Origin: Actinomycetes bacterium
Lineage (GTDB): Bacteria > Actinomycetota > Coriobacteriia > Coriobacteriales > Coriobacteriaceae
Reading direction: 5' to 3'
Length of the DNA: 7,973 bases
NCBI GenBank assembly: GCA_023441725.1
Contig: JAEZNV010000109.1
Span: forward strand, 1 to 7,973
This document shows positions 1-5,614 of the stretch, one piece after another; positions within the stretch are counted from its first letter, which is position 1; each line of letters begins with the position of its first letter. Made by a program: the position numbers and the translations under genes. Below the pieces are notes generated by a model. The model saw nothing but the letters and a program-made list of their open reading frames with translations. It was not told where the DNA came from and made no database searches.

Positions 1-977
1 TGTACCAGACGCGTAAGATCGGTGTGGTCGGCCAGGGCCACGTAGGAGCACATGTCGCCAACAGCCTGCTCATGCAGGGCATTGCCGATGAGCTGTACCT
101 GTGCGATATCAACGAGGCCAAGGTGACTTCCGAGGTCCAGGACCTGCGCGACTCCCTTTCGTTTGTCCCGTACAACACCAAGATCGTCAACTGCTACGAC
201 CACTACGAGGAGCTGGCCTGTTGCGACGTCATCGTCAACGCCGCCGGTAAGGTCGCGCTGGCCGCCGGCAACCGCGACGGCGAGCTGTTCTTTACCACCG
301 ACGCCGCCCGCTCCTTTGCCAAGCGCATCGTCGACGCCGGCTTCGACGGCATCTTTGTGAGCATCTCCAACCCCTGCGACGTCGTGTGCACCGAGCTGTG
401 GCACCTGACCGGCTACGATCCCAAGAAGATCATCGGCTCGGGCTGCGGCCTGGATTCCGCCCGCCTGCGCACCGAGATCTCCAAGAAGGTCGGCGTGAGC
501 CCCAAGTCCATCGACGCCTACATGATCGGCGAGCACGGCTTTAGCCAGCTGGCCGCCTTTAAGGCCGCGACCATCGCCGGCAAGAGCCTCAACGAGCTTC
601 AGGCCGAAAACCCCGACAAGTACGCCTTTGACCACATGGAGGTCGAGGAGCTCGCGCGCAAGGGCGGCTATGTGACCTACCAAGGCAAGCAGTGCACCGA
701 GTACGCCGTCGCCAACTCCGCCGCGCGCGTCTGCGCCGCCGTGCTGCACAACGAGCACGCCGTGCTTTCCGCCTCCACGCTCATGACCGGCCAGTATGGC
801 GAGGAGGGCATCTTCACATCCCTGCCGTGCGTGATCGGCGCCGAGGGCGTCGAGGAGGTCTACACGCTCGACCTGTCCGAGTACGAGCTCGAGGGCTTCC
901 ACAAGAGCTGCCAGCACATCCGCGACAACATTGCCCAGCTCGACTGGTGGGACGCCGAGGCCTACGACGCAAAGTAG
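1..977 (+). CDS. L-2-hydroxyacid (lactate / 2-hydroxyisocaproate-type) dehydrogenase, start codon cut by window edge
   Basis: NAD-dependent cytoplasmic enzyme of the lactate/malate dehydrogenase family, reducing a 2-oxoacid to an L-2-hydroxyacid; it would reoxidise NADH in fermentation. The frame is open from base 3 (Tyr-Gln-Thr-Arg-Lys-Ile) and the window opens with TG, so an ATG (or GTG/TTG) probably begins one base outside; counting that codon, the protein has 325 residues. Visible landmarks are the Rossmann loop GQGHVG (11-16), Asp36 ending beta-2 (NAD preference), Asn124 in ISNP, Asp152 and Arg155 in LDSAR, and catalytic His179 in GEHG. The Asp-His spacing of 27 equals Asp168-His195 of classical LDH. 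The substrate loop (GKVALAAGNRDGE, 83-95) lacks the usual GAPQKPGE pattern and resembles Lactobacillus L-2-hydroxyisocaproate dehydrogenase, as does ARKGG later on. Automated pipelines would probably call it L-lactate dehydrogenase. The family is certain; the natural substrate is not. The GTG at 24 is an internal Val. Confidence 0.9.
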   Translation, partial: YQTRKIGVVGQGHVGAHVANSLLMQGIADELYLCDINEAKVTSEVQDLRDSLSFVPYNTKIVNCYDHYEELACCDVIVNAAGKVALAAGNRDGELFFTTDAARSFAKRIVDAGFDGIFVSISNPCDVVCTELWHLTGYDPKKIIGSGCGLDSARLRTEISKKVGVSPKSIDAYMIGEHGFSQLAAFKAATIAGKSLNELQAENPDKYAFDHMEVEELARKGGYVTYQGKQCTEYAVANSAARVCAAVLHNEHAVLSASTLMTGQYGEEGIFTSLPCVIGAEGVEEVYTLDLSEYELEGFHKSCQHIRDNIAQLDWWDAEAYDAK

Positions 978-1019
978 GCCGCTGGCTGCCGCAACCTTGC
1001 GAATCTAAGCGCGATACCA

Positions 1020-1060
1020 AGCGGGCCGCGCCGGAAATCCCCGGCGCGGCCCGCCTTTTT
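1020..1060 (+). terminator. Intrinsic terminator of the dehydrogenase gene
   Basis: A perfect 14-bp GC-rich stem pairs 1021-1034 with 1041-1054 around a 6-nt loop (AAATCC). It is followed after one C by five T residues (1056-1060). It sits 43 nt past the dehydrogenase stop codon, in the orientation expected for that gene. Confidence 0.92.
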
Positions 1061-1084
1061 GACTCACGCAGTGCCCTTGCGAAT

Positions 1085-1266
1085 CGAAGGTGAATACTTT
1101 TCCGCGAAGTGAACGAGCAAAAACGAGCCCCCGAAGCATCCACACTTTTCAGACGCCGCTACCTGCGGTTTCGCCAAGTTTTTCCTGCAGTTTTGGCGTC
1201 AAAAAGTGTGGATGCTTCGGGGGTCCAAAATAGGTCGTTCACTTCGCGGAAAAGTATTCACCTTCG
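1085..1266. repeat. 182-bp long inverted-repeat (hairpin) element between convergent genes
   Basis: The outer arms 1085-1116 and 1235-1266 are perfect reverse complements over 32 bp. A second perfect 22-bp pair follows inside (1128-1149 with 1202-1223), and then a 6-bp pair (1152-1157 with 1195-1200). The two large pairs are separated by a symmetrical 11-by-11 unpaired bubble (1117-1127 and 1224-1234). The unpaired centre (1158-1194) contains ACCTGCGGTTT at 1161-1171. There is no credible reading frame and no transposase. It lies between the terminators of two convergent genes, where insertions are tolerated. It may be a non-autonomous mobile or REP/MITE-like element, or a transcribed double-stranded structure; function unknown. 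A related element lies at 7701-7819. Confidence 0.85.
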
Positions 1267-1300
1267 TTTTCGCGCAGACACGAATCCGGCCGCCACAACG

Positions 1301-1333
1301 CAAAACGGGGCCTGCGCGCAGCGCAGACCCCGT
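1301..1333 (-). terminator. Intrinsic terminator of the SIS-domain gene
   Basis: Read on the minus strand, a 13-bp stem (1333-1321 with 1317-1305) closes a 3-nt loop and is followed by TTTT (1305-1302, the first T being the last base pair). The only irregular pair is a U-G wobble on the minus strand; on the plus strand it would be a C-A mismatch, which supports minus-strand transcription. It begins 24 nt downstream of the SIS-gene stop. Confidence 0.8.
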
Positions 1334-1356
1334 CGTGAGAGGCTATTCCCGGTATA

Positions 1357-2325
1357 TTAGTACTGCTCGATGCCCATGTAGCGACGAACCTCGGGGCTGT
1401 GGTCGAAGACCTTGCCGCGGGCGGCGCGCAGCTCGCAGCTCATGTTGTAGAAGAAGATCGGCTCCAGGTACGAACGCACACTGGCAGGTACCTCGCCCAC
1501 GCCGTACTCGAGCGCGTCGAGCACCATGATCGTGTCGGTGTGCGTGTTGAGGAACGCAAGAGCGCGCTCCTCCATGGGGCGGCACTCGCCCGCGCCAAGC
1601 TGCACAAAGTAGAACACGCCGGGCTCGGTGGCTTCGAACGGGCCGTGGAAGTACTCGCCGGAGTGGATGTAGCAGCAGTGCTGCCACTGCATCTCCATGA
1701 GCGAGCAGATGGCCATGGCGTAGGTCTGGCTAAAGTTGGGTCCGGAGCCCAGGATATAGAAGAACTTGTGCTGCTGGCAGAGCTCGGCAAAGCGGGCGCC
1801 CAGCTCGGCGTTGACCTTCTCGCGGGCGGCGGGCAGCAGCGCATCCATCTGCTTGAGGCCCTCGTACATGTCGGCGAGTGCCTCGTAGCCTTCCTGCTGG
1901 TCGAGCAGCTCGGCGGCGATCAGAGCGCCGATGCCCTGCGGCACCTCGGCCTGCGGCACGCCCTCGCCCCACGGGTAGACCCAGGTGATCCACTTGCCGT
2001 TGTCAATCTTGGAGCCCTCGCAGTCGGTCATGGCGACGACCTCGGCGCCGGCAGCCAACGCCATCTCGCAGCCATCGACGACCTCTTGCGTGTTGCCGCT
2101 GTGGCTGCAGGCAATAACGAGCGACTTCTCGCCAAGGCTCTTGGGGGCCATCAGGCAAAACTCGCGTGCCGTGTAGACCGTCGAGGTAAACGTGGTGGCC
2201 TCGCGCTTGAGCAGCTCGTTGGCCGGCATCAGGTCGATCATCGAACCGCCACAGGCGATCCAAAAGACGTTCTCAATCTTGCCCTTGCGCTCGATGATTT
2301 CCTGAATCAGATCGTGTGCGTTCAT
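1357..2325 (-). CDS. SIS-domain sugar-phosphate deglycase/isomerase, FrlB (fructosamine-6-phosphate deglycase)-like
   Basis: Cytoplasmic SIS-domain protein of 322 residues, close in length and layout to FrlB/FraB-type deglycases, which split 6-phosphorylated Amadori products into glucose-6-phosphate and an amine or amino acid. The first SIS domain has ACGGS (24-28) and the phosphosugar-binding stretch ACSHSGNTQEV (72-82). The second starts near ILGSGPNFSQ (191-200) and carries SGEYFHGPFE (222-231), where these enzymes place an active-site Glu. The C-terminal DHSPEVRRYMG (308-318) closely resembles the FrlB tail. The glutaminase domain of GlmS is absent. The ATG start is supported by AAGGAGG at 2341-2335. 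It has its own promoter with paired heptamer repeats and lies downstream of a GntR/UTRA gene, its likely regulator. No kinase or transporter is adjacent, so the substrate (fructoselysine-P, glucoselysine-P or another) cannot be assigned. Family assignment is firm, exact reaction moderate. Confidence 0.85.
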   Translation of the reverse strand: MNAHDLIQEIIERKGKIENVFWIACGGSMIDLMPANELLKREATTFTSTVYTAREFCLMAPKSLGEKSLVIACSHSGNTQEVVDGCEMALAAGAEVVAMTDCEGSKIDNGKWITWVYPWGEGVPQAEVPQGIGALIAAELLDQQEGYEALADMYEGLKQMDALLPAAREKVNAELGARFAELCQQHKFFYILGSGPNFSQTYAMAICSLMEMQWQHCCYIHSGEYFHGPFEATEPGVFYFVQLGAGECRPMEERALAFLNTHTDTIMVLDALEYGVGEVPASVRSYLEPIFFYNMSCELRAARGKVFDHSPEVRRYMGIEQY

Positions 2326-2334
2326 CCTGATGTT

Positions 2335-2341
2335 CCTCCTT
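2335..2341 (-). promoter_or_regulatory. Shine-Dalgarno site of the SIS-domain gene
   Basis: The minus strand reads AAGGAGG, nine bases before the ATG at 2325. It is a full-strength site and fixes this start codon. Confidence 0.85.
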
Positions 2342-2381
2342 GTGCGGCGGTTTTGAGCGACGGCAGCTCGTACCTGCTGTC

Positions 2382-2398
2382 GTTCTATGTTGTCCTAT
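2382..2398. promoter_or_regulatory. Candidate regulator-binding site, proximal (tandem heptamer)
   Basis: GTTCTAT at 2382-2388 is followed after 3 bp by GTCCTAT at 2392-2398. This is a direct repeat with a 10-bp period, one helical turn. It overlaps the presumed -10 box of the SIS gene. The same arrangement recurs at 2444-2460, which makes chance unlikely. The adjacent GntR protein is the obvious candidate ligand, by inference from position only. Confidence 0.6.
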
Positions 2399-2426
2399 TT
2401 ATAACACGTGCAACAACGCCCGTGAA
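2398..2426 (-). promoter_or_regulatory. Candidate promoter of the SIS-domain gene
   Basis: The minus strand shows TTCACG (2426-2421), a 17-nt spacer and TATAAA (2403-2398) in an AT-rich patch of an otherwise GC-rich region. The -35 box matches consensus at four of six positions, the -10 at five of six. The -10 box touches the downstream copy of the candidate operator (2382-2398), a layout suited to repression. Confidence 0.5.
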
Positions 2427-2443
2427 GTCATCTTAGCAAATTT

Positions 2444-2460
2444 GTTCTATGTTGTTCTAT
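2444..2460. promoter_or_regulatory. Candidate regulator-binding site, distal (tandem heptamer)
   Basis: GTTCTAT at 2444-2450 and again at 2454-2460 form a perfect tandem with a 10-bp period. The first ten bases of the pair (GTTCTATGTT) are identical to the proximal site. It lies 9 bp beyond the regulator's stop codon and upstream of the SIS promoter. The two sites are offset by exactly 62 bp, about six helical turns, so they face the same side of the helix. Confidence 0.6.
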
Positions 2461-2469
2461 CTGTGGACG

Positions 2470-3234
2470 TTAGATGTCGAACACGTAGCGCGAGCCCACG
2501 ATCTTTTGGCGGCCGAGCAGCAAGGGGCGCTCGTCCTCATCGGTAAAGTACGCCTCCATATAGAAGAGCGGCTCGCCGACCGGCACCTCCAGCAGTGGGG
2601 CCGCTTGAGCATCGGCAAGCGCAATCTCCACGGTGCAGGGGTCGGACTTGAGCGGCGCGCGACCCGAATGCTCGGCAACGAGTGCAAAGATGGAATTGTC
2701 CGTGAGGTCCTTGTCGGCAAGCGTCTGCAGATAGGGATGGTCGGCGAGCACAAAGGTGTTGTTCTCAAACATGACAGGGATGCCGTCGGCTGTGCGCACG
2801 CGTTCGACCACGATAAGCTCGCAGCCGGGCTCCACGCCAAAGAACGCCGCATCCTCGTACGTCGCCGCGACCACCGTGCGCGACACCAGACGCGCACCCG
2901 GCACCATGTCGTTGGCAGCACAACCCTCAGTAAAGCTCTGGACGTCACCCTTCTGACGAATCTTGCGCTTGAGCTTGGGAGCGCACACAAAGGTACCCCT
3001 CCCCTGCTGGCGGCTGAGATACCCCGCGCGCGACAGCTCCTCGATGGCACGGCGCACGGTGATGCGCCCCACGCCGTAGGACTTCGCGAGCTCCATCTCG
3101 GAAGGAATGCGCGAGCCGGCCACGTACACGCCGCGCGCAATCTCGCCCTTTAGGTCGTCCATGACCTGCTGGTACAGCGGCACGGCGGACACCTCGGCGC
3201 GCTCGGAACGTTCGGTCTTGCTATCGGCTACCAT
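2470..3234 (-). CDS. GntR-family transcriptional regulator (HutC/UTRA type)
   Basis: A 254-residue DNA-binding regulator. The N-terminal winged helix-turn-helix spans about 19-84: PLYQQV (19-24), IPSEMELA (43-50), the recognition helix with GRITVRRAIEEL (56-67), and the wing motif QGRGTFV (77-83). A UTRA effector-binding domain follows (about 96-252), ending in GRQKIVGSRYVFDI; UTRA domains commonly bind phosphorylated sugars or related small molecules. The ATG lies 2 nt past the recQ stop (TAA-CG-ATG), with GGAG seven bases upstream, so translation is probably coupled to recQ. The next gene on the strand encodes an FrlB-like deglycase with paired repeats in its promoter, so this is most simply its repressor, sensing an Amadori-product phosphate; that function is inferred. 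It is clearly homologous to the regulator at 5615-6334. It has 16-18 extra polar N-terminal residues compared with that paralogue. Confidence 0.92.
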   Translation of the reverse strand: MVADSKTERSERAEVSAVPLYQQVMDDLKGEIARGVYVAGSRIPSEMELAKSYGVGRITVRRAIEELSRAGYLSRQQGRGTFVCAPKLKRKIRQKGDVQSFTEGCAANDMVPGARLVSRTVVAATYEDAAFFGVEPGCELIVVERVRTADGIPVMFENNTFVLADHPYLQTLADKDLTDNSIFALVAEHSGRAPLKSDPCTVEIALADAQAAPLLEVPVGEPLFYMEAYFTDEDERPLLLGRQKIVGSRYVFDI

Positions 3235-3236
3235 CG

Positions 3237-5213
3237 TTACGCTCCATCCCGCGCATGCTCGGACTCAAATTCTTCAATCGCCGCCATAAACTGCTCGCCA
3301 AAGGCGTCGGCCTTTTTCTCGCCAATGCCGTTGACCTGAATCAGCTCGTCGCGCGTCTGAGGGCGCAGGCGGCACAGGCCGCGCAGGGCCTTGTCGGAGA
3401 AGACCATGTACGGCGCCATCTCCAGCTCGGTCGAGATATCCTTGCGCAGGGCGCGCAGGCGCTCGAACAGCTCGGCATCGTCGCCCACGCGTGGGCGCTG
3501 ATCCAGCTCGGCCTCCTCGCGCAGCAGATCCACCGCACGGCGGGCGCGGGCTGAGGCCTTGCGCTTGGACGCGCGACGCTTAACGGTAAAGGCAAACGCC
3601 TCATCCTCGACCTCGCCGGCACGCGGGCCCAGGCCCACGACCGGGTACTGCCCCTGCGAGGTGGCCAGATAGCCGCGGCCGCACAGCTGGCCGATGATGT
3701 CCTTGATGCGCCCGACCGATTCGCTCGACAGCTCACCGTAGCCGCGGTCCTCGTCCAAACGCATCTGGCGAATGCGCTCGGTGTTGCCGCCGTGGAGCAC
3801 ATCGGCGATCAGCGACTTGCCAAAGCGCATGGGACGCGTGGCCACATAGCGCACGGCGGCGCGAGCCATATCGGTGACGTCCTCGACCTCGAACTGCGTG
3901 AGACAGTTGCTGCAGTTGCCGCAGCCCTCGGCGTCGTCTGCCGTGCCGCCCGCGGCGGCTGCCGCATGCTCGGCCGCGGCCTCGTCGCCAAAGTAGCGCA
4001 GCATGTATTCGCGCAGGCAGCCGGTGGTATTGCAGTAGCCCTCCATCTGGCTGAGCAGGCGATAACGGTTCTGGAGCGCCCACGCGCGCTGTTCGTCGTC
4101 GAGTGCCTCGTCGGCCGCATCGCCGCGATCGATCAGAAAGCGGCGCATACGGAAATCGTTGCCGTTCCACAGCAGGTGGCAGCTGGCCGGATCGCCATCG
4201 CGGCCGGCGCGGCCCGCCTCTTGGTAGTAGGCCTCGATGCTCTCGGGCACGTTGTTATGAATCACGTAGCGCACGTTGGGCTTGTCGATGCCCATGCCAA
4301 AGGCGTTGGTGGCGACCATCACCTGAATGTCGTCGTCGATAAAGGCACGCTGACTCTGGCGGCGGGCGTCGTTGCCCATGCCGGCATGGTAGCGGCCCAC
4401 GCGAATGCCGCTGGGGCCCAGCGTCTCGGCAAGCTCGCCCGCCAGCGCGTCGACCGTCTTGCGGGTCGAGCAATACACGATGCCGCTCTCGCTCGAATGC
4501 GCGATCACGTAGTCGCGCACCCAGGCGGTCTTGGCCTTGTCGCCCATCTCTTCGCAACCGAAGTAGAGGTTCTTGCGATCAAAACCCGTCATCACGGTCG
4601 CGGGATTTTGCAGGCCGAGCATTTGCTGGATATCGGCGCGCACGCGCTCGGTCGCCGTGGCGGTAAACGCCGCCACGATCGGGCGCCGCGGCAGCGAATC
4701 GATAAACTCGCGAATCTGCAGGTAAGCGGGACGGAAATCCTGGCCCCACTGGCTCACGCAGTGGGCCTCGTCAATGGCCACGAGCGGAACGCCGATGCCG
4801 CCTTCGGCCGCAGCTTCCTGCGCAAAGGCCAGAAAGCGCGGCTCGAGCAGGCGCTCGGGCGCCACGTACATAAGCTGATAACGGCCCTCGCGCGCCCGCT
4901 TGAGCACGGTGTTTTGCTGGGCCGGGGTAAGGCTGGAGTTGAGATAACTGGGGCGCGCACCCGCCGCGAGCAGCGCGCGGGTCTGGTCCTCCATAAGCGA
5001 CAGCAACGGGCTCACCACAAAGGTGATGCCGGGCAGCATGAGCGCGGGCACCTGGTAGCAAATGGACTTGCCGGCGCCCGTGGGCATAACGCCGAGCGCA
5101 TCGCGGCCGGCAAGAATCGCATCGACCATGCGGTCCTGTCCCGGGCGAAACGAGGTGTAGCCAAAATAGGCGCCGAGCGTGTCGAGCGCCATCTGCTGCA
5201 TGCTTTCGGTCAT
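3237..5213 (-). CDS. recQ: ATP-dependent DNA helicase RecQ
   Basis: A 3'-5' superfamily 2 DNA helicase acting in recombinational repair and on stalled forks; 658 residues, somewhat longer than the approximately 610 of E. coli RecQ. Visible motifs: motif 0 with FRPGQ (22-26), Walker A MPTGAGKS (43-50), DEAH (148-151) followed by the RecQ aromatic-rich loop CVSQWGQDFRP (152-162), TATAT (184-188), motif V NAFGMGIDKP (303-312) and motif VI QEAGRAGRDG (331-340). The RQC part has a zinc-binding set, C399 in GCLREYMLRYFG and C431/C434/C437 in CGNCSNC, then a winged helix (about 445-530). A C-terminal HRDC domain occupies about 579-655. Between C399 and C431 there is an Ala/acidic-rich insertion of about 15 residues relative to E. 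coli. The ATG at 5213 has AGGA six bases upstream and a TATAAT box. It is probably the first gene of a transcript continuing into the GntR gene. Confidence 0.97.
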   Translation of the reverse strand: MTESMQQMALDTLGAYFGYTSFRPGQDRMVDAILAGRDALGVMPTGAGKSICYQVPALMLPGITFVVSPLLSLMEDQTRALLAAGARPSYLNSSLTPAQQNTVLKRAREGRYQLMYVAPERLLEPRFLAFAQEAAAEGGIGVPLVAIDEAHCVSQWGQDFRPAYLQIREFIDSLPRRPIVAAFTATATERVRADIQQMLGLQNPATVMTGFDRKNLYFGCEEMGDKAKTAWVRDYVIAHSSESGIVYCSTRKTVDALAGELAETLGPSGIRVGRYHAGMGNDARRQSQRAFIDDDIQVMVATNAFGMGIDKPNVRYVIHNNVPESIEAYYQEAGRAGRDGDPASCHLLWNGNDFRMRRFLIDRGDAADEALDDEQRAWALQNRYRLLSQMEGYCNTTGCLREYMLRYFGDEAAAEHAAAAAGGTADDAEGCGNCSNCLTQFEVEDVTDMARAAVRYVATRPMRFGKSLIADVLHGGNTERIRQMRLDEDRGYGELSSESVGRIKDIIGQLCGRGYLATSQGQYPVVGLGPRAGEVEDEAFAFTVKRRASKRKASARARRAVDLLREEAELDQRPRVGDDAELFERLRALRKDISTELEMAPYMVFSDKALRGLCRLRPQTRDELIQVNGIGEKKADAFGEQFMAAIEEFESEHARDGA

Positions 5214-5244
5214 GGTTTCCTAACGTCAGAATCATCTGCCGCCG

Positions 5245-5250
5245 ATTATA
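5245..5250 (-). promoter_or_regulatory. Candidate -10 box of the recQ promoter
   Basis: A perfect TATAAT reads on the minus strand at 5250-5245, 31 nt upstream of the recQ ATG. At 17-nt spacing the -35 position reads CGACGC, a poor match, and there is no TG extension. The promoter would therefore be weak or activator-dependent, or the box fortuitous. Confidence 0.45.
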
Positions 5251-5303
5251 CGCCGCCACGCGGACCGGCGTCGCCCGGCTGTCAGCCACGCTCATTCTGC
5301 GGG

Positions 5304-5359
5304 TAGTCATTGGGGACGTTCTTGAATGACCAGTCGTTTAAGAACGTCCCCAACGACTA
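5304..5359. repeat. 56-bp near-perfect palindrome, REP-like
   Basis: The arms 5304-5323 and 5340-5359 are reverse complements at 19 of 20 positions. Pairing continues inward through 5324-5330 with 5333-5339 using two G-T wobbles, leaving a 2-nt centre (CA). A GTAG tetranucleotide at 5303-5306 opens the left side, as in many REP elements handled by TnpA-REP transposases. No transposase is in the window and no T-run follows, so this is not an ordinary terminator. It lies between recQ's promoter and the repeat pair at 5366-5407. REP-like status is inference from shape. Confidence 0.75.
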
Positions 5360-5365
5360 AGGAGT

Positions 5366-5407
5366 GTCCCCAGGTGCCGGCAGAAGAGGAACGTCTCCAA
5401 GTGCCGG
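5366..5407. repeat. Degenerate 15-bp direct repeat next to the palindrome
   Basis: GTCCCCAGGTGCCGG (5366-5380) recurs as GTCTCCAAGTGCCGG (5393-5407): 13 of 15 identical, period 27 bp. A further GTCCCCA at 5346-5352 lies in the right arm of the palindrome, so the repeated word appears three times in about 55 bp. This suggests one composite element rather than unrelated intergenic DNA. Confidence 0.55.
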
Positions 5408-5450
5408 CCCATCAACGCCGATGTTTTATCTCTTGACAAGCACGGAAACG

Positions 5451-5573
5451 TCGCTGGTTGAGCATAAGTCAGCGAAAACGCCCCTAAGCGAGCAAGGTGA
5501 CGTGAAAGAGGAGGGAAGCGTACTTTGGTACGCGACCGACGATTGAACGTCAGATTGCCGCTTAGGGGCGTTT
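5451..5573. other. Long foldable intergenic segment (possible structured RNA or hairpin element)
   Basis: A small hairpin (TCGCTG 5451-5456 with CAGCGA 5470-5475) is directly followed by a 98-nt imperfect hairpin. In the latter, 5476-5490 pairs perfectly with 5559-5573 (15 bp). GCAA (5492-5495) pairs with TTGC (5555-5558). A 2-by-2 mismatch follows, then TGACGT (5498-5503) pairs with ACGTCA (5547-5552). The apical stem is GCGTAC (5518-5523) with GTACGC (5528-5533) closing a TTTG loop. On the plus strand a TTGACA lies at 5433-5438 but no good -10 box follows. No convincing protein is encoded. It could be a non-coding RNA, a REP-type element or the 3' UTR of the regulator gene downstream of 5615; the sequence does not decide. 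Confidence 0.5.
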
Positions 5574-5586
5574 GCAGCATCGAGCC

Positions 5587-5614
5587 GTTACGCGGTTTGG
5601 TAAAACCGCGTAAC
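5587..5614 (-). terminator. 12-bp perfect hairpin directly after the second GntR gene
   Basis: GTTACGCGGTTT (5587-5598) pairs perfectly with AAACCGCGTAAC (5603-5614) around a 4-nt loop. It abuts the stop codon of the regulator on the minus strand. The position suits a 3'-end stabilising or terminating hairpin, but no T-tract follows on either strand, so intrinsic termination is unproven. Confidence 0.5.

Noticed and set aside
24..26. GTG at 24 as the dehydrogenase start
   Set aside because: It would remove the first strand of the Rossmann fold (KIGVVG). The frame is open to the window edge and the first two bases TG fit an ATG beginning one base outside.
1085..1266. Reading the first long inverted repeat as a CRISPR array or as insertion-sequence terminal repeats
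   Set aside because: There is one inverted pair rather than regularly spaced direct repeats, and the 80-odd bases between the arms cannot encode a transposase.
1399..2436. 345-codon plus-strand open frame opposite the SIS gene
   Set aside because: It lies antisense to a clear FrlB-like gene; its product has low-complexity Ala/Leu/His/Val-rich composition typical of the complement of GC-rich codons, and no recognisable domain.
3792..5306. 504-codon plus-strand open frame opposite recQ
   Set aside because: It lies antisense to well-supported RecQ helicase motifs. The length is explained by high GC at third positions; the composition (Ala, His, Gly, Arg, Val) matches no known family.
5433..5469. 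TTGACA at 5433 as a full plus-strand promoter
   Set aside because: No acceptable -10 box occurs at 16-19 nt spacing; the nearest candidate (CATAAG at 5463) is 24 nt away. It is retained only as a weak hint in the structured-RNA finding.
5338..5580. 80-codon minus-strand and 60-codon plus-strand frames in the recQ-gntR gap
   Set aside because: They run through palindromes and hairpin stems, have no good ribosome-binding site and show no family resemblance. The region is better described as structured non-coding DNA.
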